61,862 bases of DNA, from NCBI GenBank assembly GCA_964624065.1, contig CAZUWF010000012.1:1-61862 (forward strand), written 5' to 3'. The translations under genes were made by a program, and so were the position numbers. Below, piece by piece: positions 1 to 8,352 of the stretch (its first letter is position 1; each line of letters begins with the position of its first letter). Below the pieces are notes generated by a model. It did no database searches and was not told where the DNA came from. It saw only the letters and a program-made list of their open reading frames with translations. The DNA is from UBA7960 sp964624065. Its GTDB lineage: Bacteria > Bacteroidota > Bacteroidia > Bacteroidales > UBA7960.

Positions 1-70
1 CTAAACGGACAGGAAAGTGCTTCCAATCCGCTACTGCACATACACGCAAACCGTTGTGCGTCAGCGTAGG
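1..70. repeat. Right part of attC-like cassette-boundary palindrome (E1)
   Basis: The window opens inside an element whose right arm contains ACGCAAACCGTTGTGCGTCA (44-63). The same terminal CCGTTGTG-type motif ends the elements at about 1190 and 2566. The left arm lies outside the window. The next gene begins about 50 bp downstream on the + strand, as after the other copies. Called by comparison with the other copies. Confidence 0.5.
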
Positions 71-121
71 ACAGAGCAGTGCGGATAAACAAAGTAAATT
101 GAAAGTAAACCATAATTGATA

Positions 122-424
122 ATGGAATATCAGTTTTTACTTTTGATAATTTTAGCAGTTATCGTCTTTTCATTTAAGAGATGGGTATTCGATATAAAGC
201 GAAAACAGCGAAGAGACTATTACAGGAATATATATCTTCAATCAGACGAATGGAAAAGAAAGCGTTATGTAGTACTCAAGCGTGACAATTGGCGGTGTGT
301 GTATTGTGGTGCTCGAGCAACACAAGTCCATCATAAACGTTATGCTAAGAGAAATATTGGAAAAGAGCCTATCGAATGGCTTGTTTCTGTCTGTAACGAT
401 TGTCATAATTCTAAACATCATTAA
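122..424 (+). CDS. Membrane-anchored HNH endonuclease
   Basis: Small HNH nuclease of about 100 aa. One hydrophobic segment at about residues 4-18 is followed by a basic linker and an HNH core: CVYC, then VHHKRY, then CNDCHNSKHH at the C-terminus. The two CxxC pairs would bind structural zinc and the HH and H residues form the beta-beta-alpha metal site. HNH enzymes cut DNA; the substrate here is unknown. I chose ATG 122 over the in-frame TTG 116, which would add only two residues. It lies directly downstream of a cassette-boundary palindrome, so it is probably cassette cargo with a defence or mobility role. The N-terminal membrane segment is unusual for a nuclease that must reach DNA. Confidence 0.8.
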   Translation: MEYQFLLLIILAVIVFSFKRWVFDIKRKQRRDYYRNIYLQSDEWKRKRYVVLKRDNWRCVYCGARATQVHHKRYAKRNIGKEPIEWLVSVCNDCHNSKHH

Positions 425-459
425 ATACTTGGAATTTTTAGAAAAATAAAATTAACGGT

Positions 460-1046
460 ATGAAAAAATTAATAATCACATTGATTGCTGCATTAACGAC
501 AATAGTTTCGTTTGCGCAAACGAAGTCATCAGACCATCTTATATTTAAAGGAGTTCCTATTGATGGAACACTCAACGAGTATGTTGCAAAGATGAAGCAG
601 AACGGATTTAACTCATAGAAACAAAAGATGGGGTCGCAATATTAAAGGGAGATTTTGCAGCCTATAAAGATTGTATTATAGGAGTAGCAACATTAAAACA
701 AAAGGACTTAGTAAGTAAAATTTCAGTAATATTTCCTGAATGTGATACTTGGTCATTACTCTCGGGAAACTATTTTAATTTGAAAGAAATGCTAACACAA
801 AAATATGGTGAAGCATCAAATAGCGTTGAAAAGTTTGATACATATTCAGAGCCAAGAGACGATGGCGGTAGAATGCACGCAGTTAGAATGGATAACTGCA
901 AATATTTTACAACTTATGAGACTGACAAAGGAAGTATTCAACTCTCAATAGAACACGATGGAGTAACAAGATGCTTTGTAATGTTATCATATTACGACAA
1001 GATTAATAGTGAAATAATCAAAACAAAAGCGATGGATGACTTATAA
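460..1046 (+). pseudogene. Secreted hypothetical protein, broken by a 1-nt frameshift
   Basis: Reading starts at ATG 460 with a clear signal peptide (MKKLIITLIAALTTIVSFAQ) and continues 52 codons to TAG 616-618. The same protein resumes in the -1 frame from about 618 (ETKDGVAILKG...) and runs to 1046. Restoring one base near 608-612 would give a continuous exported protein of about 195 aa reading NGFTLIETKDG across the junction. No enzymatic motif is visible, and I do not recognise a function. The product resembles small exported proteins common in Bacteroidota cassette regions. The break may be genuine decay or a sequencing indel. It follows the HNH gene by 35 bp and is followed at once by the next palindrome. 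Confidence 0.75.
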
Positions 1047-1054
1047 ACGCCGAA

Positions 1055-1190
1055 CGCACAACAAGGGGTGTAGCCAATGTGGGTTGACACTGGAACTTCG
1101 GAGCGGTTTCGCCCGCTCGGGCGTTTTCGTCGGGGGACGAAAACGTAACACGCTCTCCCACACTTGCCACACCCCCAGCCGTTGTGGCCA
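1055..1190. repeat. attC-like imperfect palindrome (E2)
   Basis: The left arm from 1055 (GCACAACAAGGGGTGTAGCC, then AATGTGGG) pairs imperfectly with the right arm ending GCCACACCCCCAGCCGTTGT-GGC at about 1190. The arms end in AAC and GTT triplets as in integron attC sites, but do not match the RYYYAAC/GTTRRRY consensus exactly. Inside sits a perfect 10-bp hairpin, CGTTTTCGTC (1122-1131) against GACGAAAACG (1136-1145). It is GC-rich compared with the flanking AT-rich genes. Confidence 0.65.
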
Positions 1191-1241
1191 ATTACGACGC
1201 TACTACACAAGGATTCAGCAAAAAAGGTAAAAATTTAAGAT

Positions 1242-2171
1242 ATGGCAATTCCTCGATATGATGAAATTCAGTTTCCAGCATTAAAATTATTAAGTGACGG
1301 GAAACAATGGAAATCAAGAGATATGGAAGATTTATTAGCAAAGTCTTTCAAATTGACTGAAGCTGAAGTTAATCAAATGTACGATTCTGGTAATGGCCTT
1401 GTATTCATAGACCGAATAAACTGGGCACTGAGTTATTTGAATTTAGCTGGAGTTGTTTCAAAACCAAAGAGAGGTGTATATCAGATAAATGACCAAGGGA
1501 TACAACTTGTCAAAACCCCTGATAAATTCAGGGACTTCATAGATAGAAAACTTGAAAATCGAGATTCAGAGAAGCGTAAAAAAACTGATAATAAACCTGT
1601 AGAAATTACAGAACCTAAAAGTGAGTTAACGCCGGCAGAATCATTGTACACTTCATTTCAGGGGATTAAAAAATCAGTTTATAGAGATATTATCGATACG
1701 ATTTTATCAAAAACACCAAGAGAATTTGAAAAACTTGTTGTTCAATTATTACAAAAAATGGGATATGGTGGCGAAATTCAAGATTCGGGAATAATTACTC
1801 AATATACTAATGACAAAGGGATTGACGGAATTATAAAAGAAGACATTTTAGGATTTGGCAGAATTCATATACAAGCAAAGAGATACGCTATCGACATTCA
1901 CATACAAAGAGATGATATTCAAAAGTTTGTTGGAGCTCTAGCTGTTGCCCAATCAGATAAAGGTGTTTTTATTACAACTTCGGATTTTACTAAAGGAGCT
2001 TATGATTATGTTGCAAGTTTGAATTCTACTGCTAAGATTGTTTTGATAAATGGTGTTAAATTAGCTGAGTATATTTATGATTATGGATTGGGTTTGCAGA
2101 CAGAGAAAATAATAGAGATTAAAAAACTTGATAGTGATTTTTGGGATAGTATGCAAGATGATAAAAAATAA
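1242..2171 (+). CDS. mrr: Mrr-type restriction endonuclease (type IV)
   Basis: 309 aa, the usual Mrr length. Residues 1-100 form the N-terminal winged-helix domain (Mrr_N; IPRYDEIQFPALKLLSDGK). Residues about 155-285 are the Mrr_cat PD-(D/E)xK-like nuclease: FEKLVVQLLQKMGYGG (E162 region), D195 in GIDGIIKEDILG, then Q211-A-K213 in HIQAKRY. Mrr enzymes cleave methylated foreign DNA and act in the cytoplasm against phage or conjugative DNA. It sits between two palindromes with a small zinc-ribbon gene 21 bp downstream, as cargo of one cassette. ATG 1242 is the first ATG after the element and gives the full family N-terminus. The gene looks intact. Confidence 0.9.
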   Translation: MAIPRYDEIQFPALKLLSDGKQWKSRDMEDLLAKSFKLTEAEVNQMYDSGNGLVFIDRINWALSYLNLAGVVSKPKRGVYQINDQGIQLVKTPDKFRDFIDRKLENRDSEKRKKTDNKPVEITEPKSELTPAESLYTSFQGIKKSVYRDIIDTILSKTPREFEKLVVQLLQKMGYGGEIQDSGIITQYTNDKGIDGIIKEDILGFGRIHIQAKRYAIDIHIQRDDIQKFVGALAVAQSDKGVFITTSDFTKGAYDYVASLNSTAKIVLINGVKLAEYIYDYGLGLQTEKIIEIKKLDSDFWDSMQDDKK

Positions 2172-2192
2172 ATTGGGCACAACAAATTAAAT

Positions 2193-2411
2193 ATGGATAA
2201 AGAAAACAATAAATATATTCCTTATTGTCATTTTTGTGGTGGTAAAGTTGGAGAAATTAGCGAAAAAACAAACGAATTGATAACATCAATTTTTGATTGT
2301 GAAAAATGTAAATTAAATTACTGCAATCAGTGTAGTTACGAAGCGATTGAGAAAAATAAGCAGGTTCAGAAATGTATACGTTGTGACAAAATAATATATA
2401 AGGTTTGCTAA
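2193..2411 (+). CDS. Small zinc-ribbon protein
   Basis: 72 aa with four Cys pairs: CHFC near the N-terminus, CEKC and CNQC in the middle, and CIRC near the C-terminus, then a final Cys as the last residue. The spacing suggests two interleaved zinc knuckles. There is no signal peptide or membrane segment. It starts 21 bp after the Mrr gene on the same strand inside the same palindrome-bounded unit, so it may be co-expressed. Function is unknown; it could be a DNA- or protein-binding accessory factor, but nothing in the sequence decides this. Confidence 0.6.
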   Translation: MDKENNKYIPYCHFCGGKVGEISEKTNELITSIFDCEKCKLNYCNQCSYEAIEKNKQVQKCIRCDKIIYKVC

Positions 2412-2428
2412 ATGATAAAATTTTAACT

Positions 2429-2566
2429 GGCCACAACAACGGATATAAGCAATGGCGGGGCTTTCAGGTGTTCGAGTGCCTCGTCTCGCAGCGCAGGTCA
2501 GTAACGTGGGATACGGACGCAGCTACGAAGTCCGCCCCTGCTCATACCCGCTGCCGTTATGTGTCA
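2429..2566. repeat. attC-like imperfect palindrome (E3)
   Basis: The left arm GGCCACAACAACGGATATAA (2429-2448), then GCAATGGCGGGGCTT, is the imperfect reverse complement of the right arm ending GCTCATACCCGCTGCCGTTA-TGTGTCA (about 2540-2566). An inner palindromic segment lies around 2511-2535 (GGACGCAGCTACGAAGTCC). Same architecture as E2: AAC/GTT-type ends, GC-rich arms, placed directly before a + strand gene. Confidence 0.65.
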
Positions 2567-2603
2567 GGCAATGACATCGTAGTTGAAATTAGAAAGTAAA
2601 AAC

Positions 2604-5002
2604 GTGACGACAACGAATAAGACAAATTTAAGTGCATTAAACGACAAGCAACAAGACGCTGTTGTTAGTGAAGACAAACGACTTTTGGTTCTTGCGGGCG
2701 CAGGTTCAGGCAAGACAAAAACACTTTTGCAAAAACTCATTTACTTAATTGAAGAAAAAGGCGTAAGCCCTTCAAGTATTCTTGCTATAACTTTCACCAA
2801 AAACGCGACCAACGAAATGATTGACCGACTTATTATTTCGGCAGATGAAAGTGGTGAATACGAAATCAACTTTTTGACAAGCGAAAAAGTTTTGCTGACA
2901 AGGATAAAGAAAGATTTTTACAACAGAAAAAATATACTTGGATTGATGGACTTACAATCAATACTTTTCACAGTTTTTGTTACAGGGTTTTGCGTAACTA
3001 TGGCGTAAATGAATTTGACAACAAATTCAAAATTATCGGGGACGAAAAACGTGATGAAGAAGATGAACTTTCAAAACACGTTGCTCCCGAAACCGCATTT
3101 GAAGTAATGCACAAACTTTTAATAGAAGAATGTGAGAACACAGAATATCTATTAAAACTTAAAAGATACATTCTTGATTACATCATTGACAAAATCCATT
3201 TAAAACAAGCCGACCCAAAATATTTACCAAAAGACGGAAAGTATTTTACAACGCTCAACGGAACAAAAGTTCGTTCTAAATCAGAGCAGTTTATAGCGGA
3301 CTGGTTTTACAGACACAGCATCAAGTATGAATATGAGCCTCTGCTAAACGTAAAAGACTTTTCATTTCACCCCGACTTTTATATCCCTGACGCAAATCTT
3401 TACATTGAGCATATCAGTGATAAAAGTTTTTCAACCAAGGACAAAGAAGAACAATTTCAAAAAGGAAATTTGTTGTTGGTGAAAACTTTTGAAAGTATGA
3501 CAAAAGATTCTGCGTTGTTCAATAACACGCTTGACAAAATTGTTAAAAATCGTTTGCCAGCAGATTATCACAAAACAATTTCAATCAACTTCAAAGAGGA
3601 GTTTAACGGCTATCACGAGGACGTGAAAGATTTTGTTCAACAAATCTTGCGTATTGCGGATATGATTAAAGTTGAAAACATCAACATTGACACCGTTTTA
3701 CAAAACGCAAGACAAGACCAACACGAACGAGTACGTAACTTTTACGAGTTAGCAATCCCAATCGTAAAAAAATATTTTCACTATTGCACAGACAAATAAT
3801 ATCTTGACTTTAATGATTTGATTTCACGCAGTACTTCGTTGTTTCAAAATCACGAAGATATTGCTAATAAGTACAAAGGAAAATTCCAATACATTTTAGT
3901 TGACGAATTCCAAGATGTAAACAACCTACAAGTTGAACTCATCAAATTGTTGCTTACTGACAATACACAGCTTTTTTGTGTTGGCGATGATTGGCAAAGC
4001 ATTTATGGTTTCAGAGGCTCAAACGTTGGTTACATTGTGGAATTTGAAAAACACTTTGCAAACGCCAAGACTATAAAACTCAACATGAATTATCGTAGCA
4101 CTCAAAATATTGTTGGTGCAAGTAACGAAGTAATCAAACACAACAAATTTAAAGTTGACAAAGATGTTCAAGCATCAAAAAAATCAGAACATAAAATTGT
4201 TGTTTATTCAGGCAACACTGAAGAGGAAAATTTGCAATTCTGTTTTGACAAAGTCAAAGAGTTGTTAGAAGACGGAATAAGCAATGACGAGATTTTGTTT
4301 CTGTACAGAAGAAGCAAAATGTTTACGCCTTATTTTTTCAGATTTAAAAATGAAAATATTCGTGTTCAGGGCAAAACAATTCACGCTTCAAAAGGACTTG
4401 AAGCAAAGGTGGTTTTCATCATTGGTTTAACAGAAGGAAATGGTGGTTTTCCCGACATTTGGCTTGAAGACAGGATTTTTCAAGTGATTAAGAAGGCAAA
4501 TCACGATTTGCTAATGGAAGAAGAAAGACGTTTGTTTTACGTTGCTATCACAAGAGCAAAAGACAAACTTTTTTTAATCACTCAAAAAGGCAACGAATCA
4601 AGTTTCTTAAAAGAAATTCCAGAAATATTTACAGTTAGGACTACAAACGCAATTAAGCAAGTAGTTGACAAAGTAATTCTGTGTGACAGTTGTTTCAGTC
4701 AATTAGAAAAGCTTCACGTTTATTGTCCATACTGCGGTCAAAAGGTAACAGACAACTTAGAAGAAAAAACTGAAAATGAGAAATCATACTCCGTTGAAGA
4801 AATCAGAAAAACCCATACACAAGCATAACGACCTTGGACAAAAGAAGATGACGACAAACTCGAATTGCTTTTTTGTCAAGGAAAAAAGCCAAATGAGCTT
4901 TCAGAAATATTCGGACGAAATTTAGGCGTTATTAACGCAAGAATTGAAAAGCTACAACTTAAAGAAAAATATGACAAACAATTTTCACGCAAAAGACAAT
5001 AA
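2604..5002 (+). pseudogene. UvrD/Rep-type helicase with inserted nuclease domain, disrupted
   Basis: The intact product would be about 800 aa from GTG 2604. Visible are Walker A (LAGAGSGKT), motif II (VDEFQD), motif III (GDDWQSIYGFRGS), NYRS, motif V (TIHASKGLEAKVVF) and motif VI (LFYVAITRAK). Between the helicase halves is a PD-(D/E)xK/Vsr-like segment (RSKSEQFIADWF...FHPDFYIPDANLYIEH, about 3271-3410). C-terminal are a zinc ribbon (CDSC...CPYC) and an HTH-like tail (WTKEDDDKLELLF). Three lesions are seen: a 1-nt shift near 2858-2864 (frame restored as INQLFDKRKSFADKDKERF), an in-frame TAA at 3797-3799 and an in-frame TAA at 4826-4828. Such superfamily 1 helicase-nucleases are plausible DNA repair or defence enzymes. 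With three separate lesions, real decay is more likely than one sequencing error. Confidence 0.85.
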
Positions 5003-5007
5003 ATGCC

Positions 5008-5150
5008 AGAACACATAACAGCGGTTTGGCGCAATGGCGGGTGCAGTGCTTCGTATGACAGTTTTGTGGTTAATCGAAGTGCAGTTCTTCGATTGAACTT
5101 TTGTGCTCCGAAACCCGCCCGAACGCAAGGACCAAAAACGATGGTGGCAA
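5008..5150. repeat. attC-like imperfect palindrome (E4)
   Basis: Left arm ACACATAACAGCGGTTTGGC (5011-5030) then GCAATGGCGGGTG; right arm CCGAAACCCGCCCGAACGCA (5108-5127) then AGGACCAAAAACG. The arms are less symmetric than in E2 and E3. It contains an inner perfect 8-bp hairpin AATCGAAG (5072-5079) / CTTCGATT (5087-5094). It shares the 12-mer GAACTTTTGTGC (5095-5106) with a degenerate copy downstream. Confidence 0.6.
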
Positions 5151-5186
5151 TAAATTCAACTCAATCTAACCACAAAAAACAAGAAA

Positions 5187-5777
5187 ATGATTGGAAAATT
5201 CAACCTTATAATCTGCATTACACTTTTAATCCAAGGCTGTGGTGGACAAACTACTTCAAAAAAAGAAATCTACAACAAGGACTTTAATTGGACAATCACC
5301 ATACCCGAAAATTTTGAAAATGTAAGCAGTGAAGACTGGAAGGAAATTCAAAATAAGGGAGCAGATGCTATTGAAAAAACATACGATGGAGAAGTTATAA
5401 ACCAAGCAAAGACGATTTTCGTGTTCAAGAGCGACCATTTGAATTATTTCGAATCAAATTATCAGCCATTCGACACGGCAACCGATGGAAATTATTTGGA
5501 ATCGTGCATGAATGTATACAATGTGCTTTATGAAACCTTCAAAACCCAAATGCCAGATGTTAAAATTGACACCACAAGGTCGGTTGAAAGAATAGATAAT
5601 TTAGAATTTCAGGCATTTAAAATGAAAGTCGAATATCCAAATGAAATGATCTTGAACTTGATGATGTTTAGCCGACTATTTGATAAAAAAGAATTTTCAG
5701 TAAACATTATGTATGTTGACCAATTGAAAGGTGAGCAAATGTTGGCCTCATGGAAAAATTCAAAATTTACCAAATGA
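5187..5777 (+). CDS. Lipoprotein of unknown function
   Basis: 196 aa with a lipoprotein signal: MIGKFNLIICITLLIQGC, lipobox LIQGC with Cys18 as the likely lipidation site. The mature part (KDFNWTITIPENFENVS...) resembles the fold of small Bacteroidota lipoproteins with a PsbP/YoaF-like beta-rich domain, but I cannot assign a family firmly. There are no catalytic motifs. It lies immediately after E4 and is followed by a degenerate related element, so it is the last recognisable cassette of the array. Expected location is the periplasm or outer membrane inner leaflet. Confidence 0.65.
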   Translation: MIGKFNLIICITLLIQGCGGQTTSKKEIYNKDFNWTITIPENFENVSSEDWKEIQNKGADAIEKTYDGEVINQAKTIFVFKSDHLNYFESNYQPFDTATDGNYLESCMNVYNVLYETFKTQMPDVKIDTTRSVERIDNLEFQAFKMKVEYPNEMILNLMMFSRLFDKKEFSVNIMYVDQLKGEQMLASWKNSKFTK

Positions 5778-5900
5778 CAACAATAGCTACCGCCTCCGGA
5801 ATGGGTAAGTAAAAATGGAGGCAAAGATGATAATTTGAACATTGGAATTCTATCGAACTTTTGTGCCAAAAACCCCACCAACTCAAAAAGGCCAACCCCT
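5777..5900. repeat. Degenerate cassette-boundary element (E5)
   Basis: Starting at the stop codon of the lipoprotein gene, the segment keeps GAACTTTTGTGC (5855-5866), identical to the 12-mer in E4. It is followed by CCAAAAACCCCACCAACTC, which matches the E4 right arm loosely. The left arm (GACAACAATAGC...) is heavily diverged. It reads as a decayed copy marking the end of the array. Confidence 0.35.
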
Positions 5901-6188
5901 TGACGCAATCCTAATCCACAAAACGCCTTCGTCCTCCCTGGGGTCTAACTCCAGGCATTTTCCGTGGTTGCGCCCATCGGTTACGCTCCACTAAATTTTG
6001 TTCCGGCAGCCAACCTTCGGCCTGCGCCCAGCAAACCACTTGACAAAATTTGTCACCCAAAAAAGGTTGATAAAGAAAATAAATTTTCAATCTCTCGCTT
6101 CTTTTTCAGAACTTCGCAAAGCCCAATGGTTAGCAGCTAGGCTAATAACCCGAAACTTTAATACAACCGAGTTAAAAATCAATTTGAA
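5901..6188. other. Intergenic segment, no gene
   Basis: No convincing coding sequence. It holds short inverted repeats such as CCTGG/CCAGG around 5938-5955 and AAATTTTGT (5993-6001) / ACAAAATTT (6043-6051). It looks like rubble between the cassette array and the next gene. Confidence 0.4.
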
Positions 6189-6851
6189 ATGAATCCAAAT
6201 GTTGACAAATACCTTGCTGACGGCTGCATGCGCTGCAAATTTGGCGGAACACCCCAATGTAAAGTCAATGATTGGCGCCAAGAATTGAAAATGCTGAGAC
6301 AAATTGTTTTAGAAACGGATTTATCAGAAGAAATCAAATGGGGAGTTCCGGTTTATACACACAACGGAAAAAATATTGTAACGATTAATGCCCTCAAAGA
6401 ATCTGCCAACCTTGGTTTCTTCAAAGGGGCATTGCTGTCCGACAAACACAACCTGCTTCAACAACAAGGAAACTTGCAGTCGGGCCGTATTGTAAAGTTT
6501 ACCAATGCAAATGACATTGAAAAAGTAAGAGATGTATTGAAAACATACGTCCTGGAAGCCATAGAAATTGAAGAAAGCGGAAAGAAGGTGGAGTTCAAGA
6601 AAAATCCCGAACCTATTCCCAACGAACTGCTTCAAGCATTCGAACAAGACTTTTCTTTCAAAAAAGCATTTTATGAATTGACCCCCGGAAGGCAAAGAGG
6701 ATACATAATTCATTTTTCACAACCCAAACAATCTCATACAAGAATTGACCGAATAGAGAAGTGCAAAGAACAAATTTTTAATGGCGTGGGACTGAATGAT
6801 AAGTACGCTTGCTCCCCACTGAGAGGGAAGCCGTGCACAAAACAGCAGTAG
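6189..6851 (+). CDS. DUF1801 / YdeI-like (OmdA) protein
   Basis: 220 aa cytoplasmic protein. The N-terminal 120 residues fit the DUF1801 fold (LSEEIKWGVPVYTHNGKNI, then an LGFFKGALL strand). The C-terminal half carries the YdeI/OmpD-associated OmdA-type segment (FYELTPGRQRGYIIHFSQPKQ, then a TRIDRIEKCKEQI helix). Family members have been linked to bacteriocin and peptide tolerance, but the biochemical role is not established. ATG 6189 is preceded by an A-rich stretch with no SD, normal for Bacteroidota. The C-terminal tail (CSPLRGKPCTKQQ) extends a little beyond the usual end. Confidence 0.75.
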   Translation: MNPNVDKYLADGCMRCKFGGTPQCKVNDWRQELKMLRQIVLETDLSEEIKWGVPVYTHNGKNIVTINALKESANLGFFKGALLSDKHNLLQQQGNLQSGRIVKFTNANDIEKVRDVLKTYVLEAIEIEESGKKVEFKKNPEPIPNELLQAFEQDFSFKKAFYELTPGRQRGYIIHFSQPKQSHTRIDRIEKCKEQIFNGVGLNDKYACSPLRGKPCTKQQ

Positions 6852-6902
6852 CTTTTGCACACCTCTCTTTTTTTTGCGGCGAATCCTCGTATTTCTCATA
6901 AT

Positions 6903-6932
6903 AACCACCTGGCTCCTCCTACCTAGGTGGTT
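6903..6932 (+). terminator. Probable rho-independent terminator
   Basis: AACCACCT (6903-6910) pairs with AGGTGGTT (6925-6932), a perfect 8-bp stem with a 14-nt loop followed by a short T run. It lies 51 bp after the YdeI-like gene. Confidence 0.5.
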
Positions 6933-7862
6933 TTGTTCGGCGTGGATTCCAGGATTAGGTTTGGAGCTAATTAATTTGAATAAGGTCATCGCGGTTGCTT
7001 GCTAAATTGGAAGTAAAAAAGCAGAAAACCCGATAAGCCTTTACCACAAGGAAAAATCTTTACAAGGCCATTATATTTTTCAGCTTGTAGGTTAAAAAAG
7101 CAAACTTACCCAATATTGAGCCAACAAGGGAACTCAAACCTCATAGTTCAATTCAAACCACCATTTTTTAACCACACAAAATTGGATGGACACGACCGAG
7201 TATATCCAAACCAACCAGGGTCCTTGTAGAAAAAACCTGTCGGAGCATCACTAGTTTAACATAAAATAGAATTGCCAAAAGTAATATCTGTCGGGCTGCC
7301 CTAAAAAACCTTGAGCAGATTAAATGCTTTCGTACAATTACATACTTTTTGATCCTACGGAAAAACCTATTGATAAATAAATTTGCCATAAACAATTACG
7401 GTCGAACAGTCTGAAAAAGCAGTTAATTTTGCAAGCGAAAACTATCGAATTGTTAGAAGCGGAGGGCTTACAGGCAGTATAATTTTTTGTTGACCCATAA
7501 GGCGGGCAAATTGTTCGAAAAAATGTCTCTCTATCTCAAATCAGCGGGCACCAAACTATGGAAAGTATATTTTTATCGCAAATTGAACGGCCTTTACGAG
7601 TTACATTTAGCTTCCGGCATCACCGAACAAAAATTGTGCTTCAGCCGGAAGTGCAAATTTTTTTTAGGGCATGAGGGTACTAGTGTCCTGTACTGTATGA
7701 AGTACTCAATTGAAGTTGGGCTGGCCAAGTTGCGAAAATCCGTTTGTGCGAAAATATCCGCCGAGCCATTCAAAAGAGCGCAACAGGCGGCCATTCAGTC
7801 GTCATTATTTGAGTATGCACCAAAATAGACCGTGAAAGCAAACCAATAAATTAGGCAATGCC
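6933..7862. other. Long intergenic region without a recognisable gene
   Basis: About 930 bp. A 113-codon open frame (7487-7828, TTG start) has no recognisable motif and no conserved-looking composition. A perfect TAnnTTTG box (TAATTTTG, 7424-7431) lies 56 bp upstream of it, so a short real or relic gene cannot be excluded. Nothing else stands out. Confidence 0.35.
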
Positions 7863-8351
7863 ATGCAAAAGTTAGTTAGTATAGTGATGGGGTCAGATTC
7901 TGATTTGCCCGTTATGAAGCAAGCAGCCGAAATGCTCGAAAAATTTGGGGTCGGATATGAAATTGACATAGTGTCGGCACACCGTACTCCTGAAAAACTT
8001 TTTGAATTTGCTGCTAATGCACACAAGAGGGGTTTCTTGGCAATAATCGCAGGGGCAGGTGGCGCTGCCCACTTGCCAGGTATGGTTGCAGCAATTTCAC
8101 CATTACCCGTAATTGGTGTGCCAATAAAATCAAGCAACTCTATTGATGGCTGGGATTCAATTCTGTCTATTTTGCAGATGCCGGCCGGCGTACCCGTTGC
8201 AACAGTGGCCCTTGACGGGGCCAAAAATGCAGGAATACTGGCTGCTCAAATAGTTGCCACCAAAGAAAAAAATATACTTGAAAGGCTTATTCTTTACAAA
8301 AATGAAATGAAAGAAGAGGTTGTTTTAAAATCTAAAAACTTGAAACGCTAA
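7863..8351 (+). CDS. purE: N5-carboxyaminoimidazole ribonucleotide mutase
   Basis: 162 aa, class I PurE. It moves the carboxyl group of N5-CAIR to give CAIR in purine biosynthesis; cytoplasmic homo-octamer in the family. Visible signatures are the GSDSDLPVM nucleotide loop (residues 10-18), SAHRTPEK with the catalytic His40, IIAGAGGAAHLPGMVAA, and the C-terminal QMPAGVPVATVALDGAKNAG. Full length for the family. The next gene begins one base after the stop, so the two are probably co-transcribed. purK is not in the window. Confidence 0.95.
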   Translation: MQKLVSIVMGSDSDLPVMKQAAEMLEKFGVGYEIDIVSAHRTPEKLFEFAANAHKRGFLAIIAGAGGAAHLPGMVAAISPLPVIGVPIKSSNSIDGWDSILSILQMPAGVPVATVALDGAKNAGILAAQIVATKEKNILERLILYKNEMKEEVVLKSKNLKR

Positions 8352-8352
8352 C

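Noticed and set aside
7487..7828. 113-codon + strand open frame
   Set aside because: TTG start, no recognisable motif and unlike its neighbours in composition. A -7 box 56 bp upstream leaves slight doubt, but there is not enough to call a gene.
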